Assembly (NCBI GenBank): GCA_964034945.1
Contig: OZ035961.1
Span: 1,591,501-1,655,500 of the forward strand
Direction: 5' to 3'
From: Chrysopilus asiliformis
Taxonomy: Eukaryota > Arthropoda > Insecta > Diptera > Rhagionidae
Length of the DNA stretch: 64,000 bases
Position numbers and translations under genes: made by a program. Within the stretch, counting starts at the first letter, position 1. Every line of letters starts with the position of its first letter. Positions 10,853 through 22,706 of the stretch are shown piece after piece. The notes under the pieces are model-generated. The model saw nothing but the letters and a program-made list of their open reading frames with translations. It was not told where the DNA came from and ran no database searches.

Positions 10853-13138
10853 ACACAACTTTTCTGTGTTATGTACCGCAAGTCATCTGCAAATAACTCA
10901 CTTTTACTTCTCTTCCGAATCTCTGGATTAGAATTAAAGTCTTAAGTTATGTAAATTATGAGTGATCTGAGAAGTTACGATATTTCAAGGACTGAAGAAA
11001 GGCTAATATCTATATCGAAATGTGAGTTTCTCATTTAGGATTTTTAGTTACTAATTTTAGTCATTATTGTCTCCACAATTTTTCCTTTTTTGACGATTGC
11101 CTTGCTTTTTCAAGTTTTTGCACAACAGTCTGGATAAAAAGGATCAGAAAGGATCAGTGGGCGTCCTTTGTTTACGGTTGCCATATCCACGTTAATCAAA
11201 AACATCAAAAAAAAACATACAAAATTTTTGGTTTTACCTTCCGTTAAAGTAAATATTGAATTGGAAATCCATCCAAACAACTTTTAATAAATTATTTTAT
11301 TCAAATTTGAAATAATTTAATTTAAAAGGATTCTTCGAAGGGAACAGTTACCCTAACTAACAAGCCATAAACCTTTGTTGGTAGGTTATTTCGATTATTT
11401 TTAGGTTAATTCAATTCAAAACTATGACCTTTCGAAGGGACTTTTGTACTTTGATGTTAAATTTCTTTTGTAAATCAATAAATTCATTATTTATGCAAAA
11501 AGTGGCGAAATTTCTGGGAAACCTGCCCAAATTCACTCGACTATTTCCAAACATCAAAGGGAATTACGAAGCAGGGGAAACGGTAAAGATTGACCCTTAT
11601 GAATTATTAAATTCTTGTGTACAAAGTAAGGCATGGTAAGATGTTTTTCCCAAATATTTAAAACATTTTTTATATAGTTTTAATGGGTTATGTAAAAACA
11701 AAATATATTAGACAAAACCAAAAAAGAAATGACGTCAATGTTGTAACTTAAAACTCGTAAATTAAAAATACCTTTACCTAAGTAATAGCATTGGAAATAT
11801 TAACTGTATAATGGATGGTTTTTGAATGTGGATTGTTTATTACAAAAATTTTAAAAAAATGTTTTACCAGTTCGGTCAAGTTTTTATTAAGTTTTTCAAT
11901 AGTGTTAAAACAACAATATATTGTCGAGTTACTGCAAAAACAAGATAGCTCCCCTATTTATATTTTCTAGTTAGAAATACACTATACACTTAAAAATTTC
12001 ATCTAGGTCTGATTGGATTTTATTCACCTAAGTGGATTTTATTTCTTTTCTAATCCTTTGTGCCCTTTTATGCTATATAGATTGCAAAAATTCTACATAA
12101 ATGTAAATAATTGACAGTCCACTCAAAATTCACATCTAGTTTATCATCGCCAGATTGGCACGGTCTAAACGCGCCCATTGACCATCCAAGATTATGAGAA
12201 CTTTCTAAAGAATGTAGTCCAAAACTTGAAATTTAGCATTTCGTTTTCGGTCGTTTTCGTTAAAAAGCTTTAAATTCACACCAATTTTGATTTTGTGGTT
12301 TTGAAGCCGTCCATTTTTTTGTCTTCTTCCACTTTTCCCGTTTCCGAAAGGCGTACGATGGAGTGGGGGTAGGGGTGAGGAATAATAACCGAAAACGAAC
12401 AACAATGAAGCTACAAATTTCATACATAAAAATTTTAAAATTTCAAGTCAGCAATTTCATATTTTCTATGGAATTGAAAAAAATGCGTTTTGTAATTGAA
12501 CCTTGCACAACCGAACCAGGAAAATCCTGCCCATATATTTGGAAAAATTGTTTTCTGCTAGAAAACAAACTATTGATTTGGACTAAAATCACGTGCTCTT
12601 TTACGTCCCATAAATGTAATTAAAAATATATTCTAACAAAAACATATATGTAAGTGAAAATTGTTGAAACATATGGCCGAAATCCATTGATATAATGGGC
12701 CGCAGGCGAAAAAAAAATTCGTGTGGAACAGCTCTCTATCAAAGTAGAGTATATTTCGTCCTTTTCGTTCTTTTGGGTAAAAAAACAAGAGTTTTAAAGA
12801 ATGTAATACTAAATTGAATAGTCAATAGTTCAGGAAAAAAGTTTAGTTTCTGAGCCAACCGGACATGAATAAGCCTAAGTTTGAATATACTGACGCTTTT
12901 TTGGTAACAATTGTGGGTAAACAGAAAAACGATATTTTTTCCATGACCGTAAGATGCTATCAATTCTTCCCAATACGAATTCACGGTTTTCGCTTCAAAT
13001 AACCGACGACCTTTTTTTTCGTCGGGAAAATCTACAGGGACTAAAAAAATCCACTAATCTTCAAATCAAATCTGAAAAACATTCCGAAATAAAAAAAACT
13101 TTTTTTTAAACATTTATTATAAAAAAATGACCCAATGA
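10853..13138. other. Intergenic, nothing firm
   Basis: About 2.3 kb of mainly AT-rich sequence. A plus-strand frame at 11424-11639 (71 codons) and another at 12363-12623 lack splice or family support. I see no repeat family shared with the rest of the window. Confidence 0.4.
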
Positions 13139-13144
13139 TTTATT
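13139..13144 (-). terminator. Candidate polyadenylation signal of the ETAA1-like gene
   Basis: AATAAA on the minus strand, about 60 bases past the stop codon at 13206-13208. Its position suits the 3' end of the gene. Confidence 0.5.
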
Positions 13145-13205
13145 AAATATGTATTGTTTCTTAAAAATTAAATTTAGTGACATTGAAAATACTTTTATAT
13201 CACTA

Positions 13206-14724
13206 TTACTTTCTAAATCGACTTATCTGGGGATGCTGAGAAAATTGCTTATTTTCAACTATAAATTTTTTTTTGCGGTTAGCCTCACGCCTTTGTATCG
13301 CTTCCAATCGTTTACGGTTTATTTCTTCTGCTGAACAACGTCTGCCGGCAGTATCTATGGGAAATTGTGAAATGTTTTAGTTTTGGGGTACTGGTTTTTA
13401 AATATGTCATAATTAGACTCTACTCTTGTCCGCTTAAAATCGAAAAATATACGGACAGACAGTGAATCGAATACCGACTTCAACTTTAGAATGTATCAGA
13501 CATTATACTAACCACAGTTGGACCCCGTTGATGATAAAGACTCCGAACTAATACTAAATCGAGGTGATATCCTGCCATCTTTGATGGGCATACTATTGTG
13601 CTTAATAAATTGCACCGCAGGCTTCAATTTAACCACATATGTTGATACCTGAGTAGGGAATGAATTGTGCCTGGAAAATGAACTCGAATACCCGGAAGTG
13701 TCCTTCGATGGATTGGTCTCTAACTTTTTTGACATGGTAATAAGTTCGTCGATTGGAATCGTGGAAAGAAATTCATCGCACGAATCATTACCGTTATCTT
13801 TTTCCTTAAGATTCGTCACAACATTGTTGACCTTTGGCTTAGCTGGGGATTTATTGTCGTTTCCAGTTTCCGACTTGTACTTGGCCTCAACTTGCTGAGT
13901 GCACTGAAGGATAAGATTTTCCAAATCCGAGTCATCCTGCCACAGGCAGCTGTCAACCTTTGGTCTAGACGAAGCAGATGCTGCAGGAACAGTTTCAGCA
14001 AAATGTTTCGTTGTCTCTAATGGCACTTTTTCAGTCAATTGTGGTATTGTTTTTTTGTCCTTAATTGGAGTCTTTCGGACGACTTTGGGGGATTCATCTG
14101 AACTGGAATCAAGGATTTCTATTATATCAAAAACATCATTTGGTTTTTCCACAGAGATTGGCTCCGGCTTGATTGGGTCCCTATTTTCAACGGAGTGTGA
14201 ACTATCGGTCTCTCCATTCGCCATACTGAGCATCAACTCTTCGCGAAACTTGAAGAAGCCTTTCTTCTGCGTTGGTTCGGGAGACTTCCGGAGTTGCGGC
14301 CGAATAGGATGCGCTCGCTGGAAGCTGGGCCTGCGAATTCGTTGCGGCGGAATGCGGTCGTCCTTCTTCTTGCCGTTTTCGTCCCACCTCCACTCCACAT
14401 CCAGGTCTGTTCTCTTGGAAACGTCCTGCGACATAAAAGCAATCGAAATATCGTAGTCCTGGCTGGGAGACTCCTCGCCAAAGCAGGTCCTTTTGCGTGA
14501 GTTTTTCGGGGTGTCGCAAGGACCCTCTGCAGCATAAACCGAGGCTAAGGGGGAAGCCGGGGAGTCGCTCAATCGGCTGGCGATTTTCGGGGAATCTAAA
14601 AGAAATTTCCGGGGTTCAATTGTTCTGTTTTTAATTTTTTTTTACCACTTGGTCGACTTGGTCTTTTTCCCAGATGAAACCGGCTTAATCGACTCGATGC
14701 GAAATGCGGCGACTTCTCCGTCAT
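13206..14724 (-). CDS. ETAA1-like ATR activator (3 exons, 436 aa)
   Basis: Exons 14646-14724, 13513-14595 and 13206-13354; both introns are GT..AG (50 and 158 bp) and both splice in phase 1, giving one frame of 436 residues. The start MTEKSPHF at 14724 is the only in-frame ATG before exon 2. Near residues 94-101 lies EWRWDENG, an acidic, Trp-bearing block like the ATR-activating domain of ETAA1. Around residues 240-262 is an acidic/hydrophobic segment, DDSDLENLILQCTQQVE. The last exon encodes CSAEEINRKRLEAIQRR (394-410), the helix by which ETAA1, SMARCAL1 and TIPIN bind the RPA32 winged-helix domain. ETAA1 binds RPA-coated single-stranded DNA and switches on the ATR kinase in replication stress. 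The rest is low-complexity and probably disordered; the protein is about half the length of human ETAA1. The motifs and their order are seen; orthology is inferred. Confidence 0.8.
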
Positions 14725-15243
14725 GTTGTAGTTCTTTAGGTATTATTGCAAGCAATTAGCCAGGTCAAATCTTCTTTTTTTTTTGAAAAAAAAAACACTT
14801 TTAATTTAAATACAAATCCTCGAATTTCCCTTCAGCAAAAACAAAAACAGATTACCAATGGTTACCAATCATGGTATGTTCTGACATTTGTTACAGTCTT
14901 ACCCAAAAGTACAGACTCTTGTAAATTTAAACGGTTCTATAGAAAAGATTTTGAGTTGCATGCGTTTACTACGTAAATAAAATAGTAGTTTTTACTTAAT
15001 TTATTGAAAATAATGCAAGATCAAAATAAAAGTTGCTTATTTTACAAATTGATAGTAAAATAATTGAATTACACTGCTTTCACACACGCTAAACATTTTT
15101 ATTTTCGCGCTGGTGTGAAAAACCCTTACTTTTTTGACGTTTATCGCTGACGTGAAACCATTTCCGTGGAACAACCGGACAAAACCGTGATTTTTGGATT
15201 TTTTGTTGAAAAAGTCTGTAGAAATAAACGTGAATCTATCAAA
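14725..15243. promoter_or_regulatory. Shared upstream region of the ETAA1-like gene and YIF1
   Basis: The two genes are head to head and their start codons are 520 bp apart, so this stretch must hold both promoters and both 5' leaders. It is AT-rich near 14770-15060 and more GC-rich next to the YIF1 start. I see no clear TATA box; a bidirectional promoter is inferred from position only. Confidence 0.45.
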
Positions 15244-16737
15244 ATGAACTTTAACGCGAACACCGGACCCCGACAACGTAAGTACGCTACTTTGAACGCT
15301 TTAAACGTCCCAAAAGAGTGAAAATTATGGACATGTTTTTACTGTCAAGTTCCGTTGTTGTTTTGATAAATTAAACAAAGATTAACTCACTCATAATCAC
15401 AACTCACTGTTTCCACAGCCTCTGGACCCGGAATAAAAAAAATCAAACGTGTTAGCGATGTGAATGCAATGGGACCAGCCGTCCCGACATCGCAATTCTT
15501 TCAGACTCCGCCACCTTACAGCCAACCAGCCCCCAGCCCCATGGTTAATCAATTTGGTGTGTCGAACTCCCCGGACCCCATGCAGAATTACAACGCTCCT
15601 CTGTCATCGAATCAAAACTTCGCATACTCGCCCAATCCTAATCAGCAGATGAACATGTCACCGCCGAATCAATACGCGGGGGGTTATGGGCAGCAATTTC
15701 CAGTACAGAACCCGCAACAGCAACAACAAATGCTTCATCAGGGAGGCGTTCCGGGTGGACCGGGTGTTGGAGCGCCGGGGGCTATTCCTCCTCAGTTCGC
15801 GATGTTTCAGCAGCCAATCGTGCAGGACATGGCCATGCAGTATGGACAGAAGTTGGCTGACCAGGGAAAGCAGCTGGTCGAGAATCAGTTCGAGAAGTGG
15901 GTTCCAGTTACCCGATTAAAGTACTACTTCGCCGTAGACAACAAATACGTTATCAATAAGCTCCGTTTACTCTTCTTCCCATTCACTCATACTGTAAGTT
16001 GCTATAATTTTATAATCTAACTATATTTTAACTGTTCTGACTTCAGGATTGGTCGCTGAAATACGACCAAGACAACCCAGTCCAGCCTCGCTACGATATC
16101 AACGCGCCAGATCTATATATACCAGCGATGGCTTATATCACTTACGTTGTGGTCGCTGGTCTAATGCTTGGCATGCAGAATCGCTTTTCCCCGGAACAGC
16201 TGGGAATTCAGGCGTCCAGCGCCCTTGCTTACAGCGTTTTCGAACTGGTGGTCTACACGATAACTTTGTACGTTACCAATATTCCAACCACCTTGAAAAC
16301 ATTGGATCTGCTATCGTATTCTGGTTACAAATATGTGATCATCGTGGCTTGTATTTTAATAAGCATTCTATTCCTCAAAACTGGGTATTATATCGCATTA
16401 ATCTATAGCAGTCTATCGTTAGGATTTTATCTGGTAAGTTACAAGTGATTTACAGACGGGTTCTATTTTTCATTGCTGTTTCTTTCTACTTCCCTGGCAG
16501 TTACGAACATTAAAAGCGAAAGTCTTGCACGATCCAGCCCAGGCAACAACTCCAACCGGCCCGCCTAGCTTCGAACCGTACGGAGTACCGCAACAGCCGC
16601 AGAGCTTCGAATATTCCATAGGGCGAAAGAGGAAGTTGTATTTTCTATTTTTGGTGGCGGGCTGCCAAGCGTTTTTGTCATTTTGGTTATCTAAGCATCT
16701 GATCGCGAGTGATCTGGTGCCGTCAATTAAAGATTAG
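15244..16737 (+). CDS. YIF1: YIF1 (Yip1-interacting factor), 410 aa, 4 exons
   Basis: Exons 15244-15277, 15419-15993, 16047-16433 and 16501-16737, all with GT..AG introns; the frame closes at TAG 16735-16737. YIF1 is a multi-pass membrane protein of ER-to-Golgi vesicles that pairs with YIPF5/Yip1 and Rab GTPases. The N-terminal third (about residues 1-130) is rich in Pro, Gln, Asn and Gly and faces the cytosol. Next comes the conserved block KWVPVTRLKYYFAVDNKYV, a hallmark of the family. Five hydrophobic helices follow at roughly 231-250, 260-281, 294-313, 317-333 and 378-395. The C-terminus is a short hydrophilic tail (ASDLVPSIKD). Total length is near that of other YIF1 proteins, and I see no damage. 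The first exon is tiny (34 bp) and would be missed by simple ORF calling. Confidence 0.95.
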
Positions 16738-18590
16738 TTCACGATTACCATTTCTATATTAAATTATTTAACAAAAAAAAAAATATGTACCGAATTGACA
16801 ACAAAAAAAATTGTTCTGGAGAAGACTTAAATATATTGTTTTGTATACTTGAAGGTTTTCTTTATACTAATATTAGGTAAATGAAAATAGTACAAATTTC
16901 GGGGCCAAAAAAAATGTCCTTGTCTTATACTCTTTCTTATCTTTCGAGATTTTAACCGCAATCGCTTGCGAATCAGGGATTGCTAAAAAATGTTTAATAA
17001 ATCTTTTTCGATTTGTCGTAAGAGGTTTAATTCGTCTACGATCGGTAGATCATGAAAAATTCCCTTATTCTATGGAAAATTTAGACTTTTGAGATCGAAT
17101 ATGTCAAAAAAAAAAAAAAAACAAGATAAATTTGCAGGACCGCACTGAGAGGAGGGGTATGATGAGACGGCCCCAGCGCCAAACTTCCTATACTTTTGTC
17201 GTTTACTAGAACTCGATATTTCAAATCGTTATCGAGATGCACCGTTATTTCAAATTAATCAGTTTTTTGCGGGTCTCTCCAAAACTCACAGATTTTCGAA
17301 GGTTCATTGTATGAGATGAATTGAAGATATCCGCTATTTTTTACCGTTATTGAGATATTTTAATTAAAAATGTAAAAAAATGGATTTTTGCGAACGGTCT
17401 TCGAAAAAAAATTAGAGTTTGTAAAATTCTCTGCATTTTTCTACTAGAGTCTTCAATTCTTGTCTGTAAAAATCAAAAAACTTTATATTTTCATCTTAAT
17501 TTATTGAGTTAATTCACTTTTAGTAAAATTTTATGTATTTTTCCGAAGCGCGAGAACGGATTAATTGATTTTACATTGATTTATATGAGGGGGAAAAGTT
17601 GTTTCATTTCATGAACGTGTCGGTTTGTGAACGATCTTCATTAATGGATTAAGTTCACGAGCCGAGGTTCCACTGTACATGCATATTCTCCCTACCCAAC
17701 GAAATTCACTGTGTAAAATTTTTCTGGTAATTGTTCAAAATAAAAAGAATTTCTTTAAAAAAAAAAATAGCAAACCATTGAAAAGCATTACTGAGACAAT
17801 TGTTTTTTTTTTCTTTAATATTTCAATAAATTTTTCTGAGAAACAATAATAGGATGGATATTTAGTTATTTTTTTATATGTATTTATTGCTCTTTACTTT
17901 TTCAAAATGTATAAACTATCTACATTTTTTTGTGTTACCATGGAAACAACAAAACAAAACATAAAATTCTCCTTCATTATAAATTACTTAAATGTTTGTT
18001 CCTCTATTTTACGTTTCATGTTCATCAATTATTCATTTATTTTATTTCTTTTCTTTTTATTACTTTTTTTTAAAAATTTTTGTTTCGTTTAATAAATATA
18101 TTTATATATTTCCTTTTTTTTTAAATTTAATTTATTGCTTATAACAATCAAATTTAACACATTATCAATAGAAACTTTTAAAAATAAAAATAAAAGAAAA
18201 TTTACAGTACCACTTGAAAACAAGGAAAAAAAAACACTTGACATTCTTCTGCGAAAAATTTTCATTTCGGATGGTTGTGTGACAGTCTCAAACCTCGTTC
18301 CCACTTCTGTCCACAATCTGGACTTTAACTTGTCAAGGCCGCATCCCATTACTAACGGCAGTTAACGCGAAATAAACTTTGATAGCGTTCCAAAACACTA
18401 AAGTTGAACTATCAAAGAACATTTTTTAAACTTTGCAGAGGTGAGTAAACTTTACTCTGTCATTTTGGAACGCGAGTAGAGTTAAGTTTGCTATCAAAAT
18501 GGATAGTTTTCTATTAAAATCTTAGACCTTTGTGTGCGTACAATGATTATTTTAGGAATGTATTCATATTTTAGTTTAAAACAAATATAA
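16738..18590. other. Intergenic downstream of YIF1
   Basis: Holds the YIF1 3' UTR at its start and then AT-rich sequence. 18360-18510 contains loosely inverted blocks (GCGTTCCAAAACACTAAAGTT / CATTTTGGAACGC) that look like an old fold-back element. No gene recognised. Confidence 0.4.
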
Positions 18591-19099
18591 AGCTGCCGGT
18601 CTACATGAGAGTAAATGCCGGTGAGAACCTCTCGATAGCAGCTACTCGCAAATGGACACGTCTGTGAGAGTCGCTCGCAGAAACTCGCAAAAACTCGCGA
18701 GCTAGTTTCTGCGAACTGTCAAAAGTGATTCTACTCTCTAGGAGGCTGTTTAGATTAGCCGATCCAGGCGCCAGGCCATGAACGAAACTTCCTCGTCTTG
18801 CCTGTAATTTTGACAGTTTCGTTCAATGCCTGGCGCCTGGATCGGCTAATCTAAACAGGCACTAGTGGACACGCCTCCACTGAACTCTCGGAGAGTAATT
18901 CGCCAGATACAAACGGCGTTTGAATTTTGCGAGTCGCTCTCGAGAACTCGCCAAATCAAAATGTCAAAAAAATCAAGATATTGGTCAAGATATTGAAAAA
19001 TCGCGGAAATTTACTCTCAAATGGACAACCTCCTGCGAGTAACTGTCGAGAGTTTTTGAGAGTTACTCGCGGATTTACTCTCATGTGGAGCGGCACCTT
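18591..19099. mobile_element. Inverted-repeat element split by a second palindrome
   Basis: Outer arms: CTACATGAGAGTAAATGCCG at the left, and CCACATGAGAGTAAATCCGC read inward from the right. The interior is full of GAGAGTNACTCGC-type words on both strands. A different palindromic element (18746-18858) sits inside it. No coding sequence. Confidence 0.6.
18746..18858. repeat. Palindromic repeat with CTGTTTAGATTAGCCGATCC ends, copy 1
   Basis: Both arms start CTGTTTAGATTAGCCGATCC and continue CAGGCGCCAGGC, meeting around a short centre containing TTCCTCGTCTTGCCTG. Two further, rearranged units of the same family lie at 22173-22371. Confidence 0.7.
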
Positions 19100-19174
19100 A
19101 AGAGATGTAATTAAGTTTTGCAAATATTTTCTATTCAAATATTTTAGTTGGCAAATGCCAAAGTTAACCAAATC

Positions 19175-19432
19175 GCGTTCCGAAATGCCGCAGTCAATTT
19201 TACGTTATTTCCAACTTTGGTTCTAACTTTGAAAAGTTCACAGTTGAGTAGAGCACACATCTATCAGTTTTCCATCAGTCGCGACTGGCTAGAAAAACTG
19301 ATCTGCCCACGAATTTTTTCGTTGCCCATCAGTCGTCTGATTTTACGTTCACACCAATCAGTTTCCCAAAAACTGATGGAAAACTGATAGATATGTGCTC
19401 TACTTTAACTTGACTGCGGCGTTTTGGAACAG
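19175..19432. mobile_element. Fold-back element with a second palindrome inside
   Basis: Outer arms: GTTCCGAAATGCCGCAGTCA and the right-hand inverse GTTCCAAAACGCCGCAGTCA. Inner arms (19248-19403): GTAGAGCACACATCTATCAG and its inverse CTGATAGATATGTGCTCTAC. The inner palindrome could be a separate insertion. Non-coding. Confidence 0.6.
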
Positions 19433-19629
19433 CTCGTTGTTCTGAGGGTAGATCTAAGGCTAGATTTGCACTATGAAAATTGAAATGAAAAAGTTTTCCC
19501 GTTTCGATTCTGTTTTAATGTAAAAATGAAATTATTTTGACATTGTTTAGCATTTTTAAAACAGAAACGCTCATTTTTTACGGATTTTTTTTTCAATCTG
19601 CCCCTTGGCTCGAAAATGTCTTCTGTGGT

Positions 19630-19779
19630 AGGCTATTAACAACAAGACGACGGGGGCGACCCAATCTCAGATGACAAAACAGCGTTGGCCAGGATGTGAA
19701 GAGTATTGCGATACAAAACTGCTGGACATTGGCACGCGACCGAGACGAGAGGCAGATTCAGACTGGAAACCGGTCATAT
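19630..19779 (+). pseudogene. C-terminal fragment of a non-LTR retrotransposon ORF2
   Basis: The plus-strand frame reads RLLTTRRRGRPNLR, a TGA stop, then QNSVGQDVKSIAIQNC and WTLARDRDE. The RRRGRP..R...Q..V..D....AI..W..LARDR.E pattern is the familiar tail of non-LTR (LINE) reverse-transcriptase polyproteins. The stop and the lack of upstream RT sequence make it a dead fragment. Confidence 0.6.
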
Positions 19780-19966
19780 AATTGCCTATTGACTGGAAAT
19801 TATTAAATTCTCGACAATTTGTGGACATTTGAATTAAAACTCACACACAAGAAGTTTTTCGGGATTGTTTTTCTATCAGACAAAGCCGTGACTCGTAGGA
19901 TGTCGAAGACCCCTCAACGCGGAGATGAGGGAACATTTGAACTTATGCCACTGCTATTATATATTA

Positions 19967-20298
19967 CTAGCTTGCATACCCGTCGTTGCCGGGTTAAGTT
20001 TTTTCAAATTTTTATTGTTTTTTGAAGGGATATGTTGGGGCTAAACTTCAGGCCAATCGGCTCGGTAGTTTCCCCGCGAAAGGGTAACATAGAGGAAGAG
20101 CTAAGTTTCGAGATCACTTTACCCCCTCCCCTTACTACCCCACCTCTCGGGCTACTTTTTCGTATGCCTATGTTGAAACCAGAACTACCACAGACACTCA
20201 TCCCAGATTTCAAGTCAATCGGTTAAGCCGTTTTTGCGTGAAAGAGGAACAGACAGACAGACAGACAGAAACCAACTCATTTTTATATATTAGTATGA
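19967..20298 (-). mobile_element. Helitron-like element, copy 3
   Basis: On the minus strand it starts TCATACTAATATATAAAA and ends with the ACCCG/CGGGT hairpin and CTAG, with A before and T after. One inner module. The sequence just outside its 5' end (20299-20370) is shared with that of copy 6 at 54938. Confidence 0.75.
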
Positions 20299-20370
20299 TT
20301 CTGTCTGTCAAGTATCAGTCCCGGTCCAGGCGGCAGTAGATGAAAAACTGGTGGAGATTCCAGCTATGCG
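20299..20370 (-). repeat. 72-bp sequence shared with 54866-54937, beside two Helitron-like 5' ends
   Basis: Read on the plus strand it begins TTCTGTCTGTCAAGTATCAG and ends near CCAGCTATG. The inverse of 54866-54937 matches it with only a few differences, including GTCCCGGTCCAGGCG. It adjoins the 5' end of the Helitron-like element in both places; the 3' flanks do not match. Confidence 0.75.
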
Positions 20371-20382
20371 GTCGAGTGAATA

Positions 20383-20491
20383 AAATCTAGGAAATACTTT
20401 GACTAGGAATTTAGCAGGTTTTAGTACAAAATTTATATGAAATTTTATACTAAAATGCACTAATTTGCTAATAAAAGTATTTACTAGATTT
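20383..20491. mobile_element. Small palindromic MITE, copy 1
   Basis: Ends AAATCTAGGAAATACTTT and (inverse) AAATCTAGTAAATACTTT; inner blocks ACTAGGAATTTAGCAG and TTTTAGTACAAAAT. A second copy is at 21591-21700. Confidence 0.6.
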
Positions 20492-21590
20492 AATTCTTTC
20501 TGACAAAAGTTTTAATTTTGATATAATGGTTTTTGTTTCAGAACCCCTTATCCTTCCCCTCAGAAACCCGGTTTTTTCACGATTTTTTTTTTCAAAATTT
20601 CTTCGGGCCTATATTTGATTTGAGAAACTGTACTCGTGAATTGCGAAAACTCACAATCAAAAACTTCGCAGAAGAAAATCAGAAAATACCGCTACAAATT
20701 GGATTCGTAAAATTTTAAAAATAAATTAAAACCAAAAAAAAATTCGTCAGAGAAAACTTTAAGAATTCTACAAGCGTAACTAAAAACAAATAATAATAAT
20801 AATAATAATTACACATTCAATAAACAGAAAAACGTAATATTTTTTTTATAGATTTATAACTAAATTAGTAAAATATTCTATATATTTATTAATTAATATT
20901 TATAGTTGATTTCATTTTGATACTTGATGTTGTTTTCTTTTTGTTGAATTTGTATTTTCTTTTTCATTAAATTAAAATTAAAATATTTTTTGTTGTTTAA
21001 TTTCGAGTCATTCAATTAATATTTAGATCACACTAAAAACAATTTCATAAAGGATTTAAATCAATCTTTTATTTGTTTGGAGGATGTTTAATAAGCATAT
21101 AAAAACATTATTCAGTTATTAGAGCTTGATTTTTTTGTTTTTCATTTATTTTTTTACTTAATTTTTTTTTATTTTAGTTAATAGCTCTCTTTCTCATTTC
21201 TTTTATATTCACAGTATTTTTTTTTCTTTTTATTTTCTCTCCTAATTTAATTTTTATCAAACATAAATTTTAATTTTCCACTTCCTGTTTTTTTTTTTTT
21301 ACTTCAGTTATTGTTAATTTAAACAAATTAATTTCAAACATTGTTCTTTGGTCTAGAAAATCATAAAATTTCTCTTCTAATATTTTTATTTCGTAAAAAC
21401 CTTGGACAGTTTTTCTTTTACTTTTCTAAATGACAAATTATTTGGTATAGAGAAAGTTTCCCCGTATCGACTAAATTCACCGTAAAAATCATCATTGAGC
21501 GCATATTTTGAAAAAAAGCAACAACCACTTCTGCAGCCCTAGTTCTCGACCAGATATAAATTACGCCACTGTCGATAGGCAGATTATATA
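20492..21590. other. AT-rich intergenic stretch
   Basis: Very AT-rich with an AAT run near 20788-20808 and many homopolymers. A plus-strand frame at 20533-20718 has no support. Nothing recognised. Confidence 0.5.
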
Positions 21591-21700
21591 AAATCTAGTG
21601 AATCTTTTACTAGCAATCTCAGTACATTTTAGTATGAAATCCTATAAAAACGTTGTACTAAAACTTACTAAATTCCTAGTCAAAGCATTTGCTAGCTTTT
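21591..21700. mobile_element. Small palindromic MITE, copy 2
   Basis: Starts AAATCTAGTGAATCTTTTAC and shares ACTAAATTCCTAGTCAAAG (inverse) and the TTTTAGTA core with the copy at 20383-20491. About 110 bp, non-coding. Confidence 0.6.
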
Positions 21701-21766
21701 ATTTACTTGACGCTATGTCCAACTACTGAAACGAACCTTCCCGACATATTTTTTCCGAAAGACATT

Positions 21767-21951
21767 GGGCCAGATACTCGATTCTCTAGCAAATCGCAAC
21801 TTTCTAGCTAGCAAAAATGGCGGGTTTTATCGCAAATTATTCGTTGATTTATTCCTTGCTTGCCAGAGAAAATTGATCGAGTATGCCATTTCTTGCTATT
21901 CAGCAAAAAATCATTGCTTGCTTGCTTGCTAGGGTATCGAGTATCTGGCCC
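21767..21951. mobile_element. MITE with TGGGCCAGATACTCGAT ends
   Basis: The terminal inverted repeats TGGGCCAGATACTCGAT match exactly at both ends, followed inward by CTAGCAA-type words and a GCTT run on the right. Length about 185 bp. No coding sequence. Confidence 0.7.
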
Positions 21952-22172
21952 ATTAAGTAACGTTTGGCCTCCAGACTTGTCAATAGCACTAGATGTAAAA
22001 TAAAATATACCTTTCTGATGCTCCGACGCAGTGTTCTGACGGTTCATTTTATTTTACATAAAATAAAATTGACAATTGAATTGAATCGTCTGAAGGAGGT
22101 CTTAAAAACACTACCTTCACGGGGCATTTTTGTGGCAGAACTTGGACTTAACCGAAATTTTCGTGTGGTCCC

Positions 22173-22371
22173 CCACTTCCTCGTCTTGCCTGTAATTTTG
22201 AGTTTCGTTCATGGCCTGGCGCCTGGATCGGCTAATCTAAACAGCCTCATAGACGGTGTTTAGATTACGTTGATCCAGGCGCCAGGCACTGAACGAAACT
22301 GTCAAAATACAGGCAAGACGAGGAAGTGGGGGTGTCCTTCATCAGCTGGATCGGCTAATCTAAACAGCCTC
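22173..22371. repeat. Two rearranged units of the CTGTTTAGATTAGCCGATCC family
   Basis: Two head-to-head units share CACTTCCTCGTCTTGCCTG, TTTCGTTCA and the CCTGGCGCCTGGATC block with 18746-18858. The right end has an extra GCTGGATCGGCTAATCTAAA. They look like two overlapping insertions or one element with an internal inverted duplication. Confidence 0.6.
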
Positions 22372-22706
22372 ATAGAGACGAGACCTAATGATTTCATGGT
22401 TGGCTAACTGCTTATGACCTGTCAACAATTTTTCTTAAAAACCTACCCCCAAAGATCCTCAAAAAAATTGCACAACTTACGAATTATAATAAAAAAAAGC
22501 ATTAAAAATGGACAAAATCTGATTTGTAAGGAAAAAAGAGCGCTTTGAGATTCTTAATTGAATTCATAAGCAGTGCAAATCACACCTAAAAGTTTTAATT
22601 TTCAAAACTAAAAAAAATCAATCAATTTCAAACGCAGTTCAAAATTAAGTTTTTTTTAATACCAAGGGACTATCAACAAAAAATGTCAGGCCAATTTTAA
22701 CCTTTT

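Noticed and set aside
13665..14535. Open frames overlapping the ETAA1-like exon on both strands
   Set aside because: Alternative-frame shadows of exon 2; none shows domain similarity or its own splice sites.
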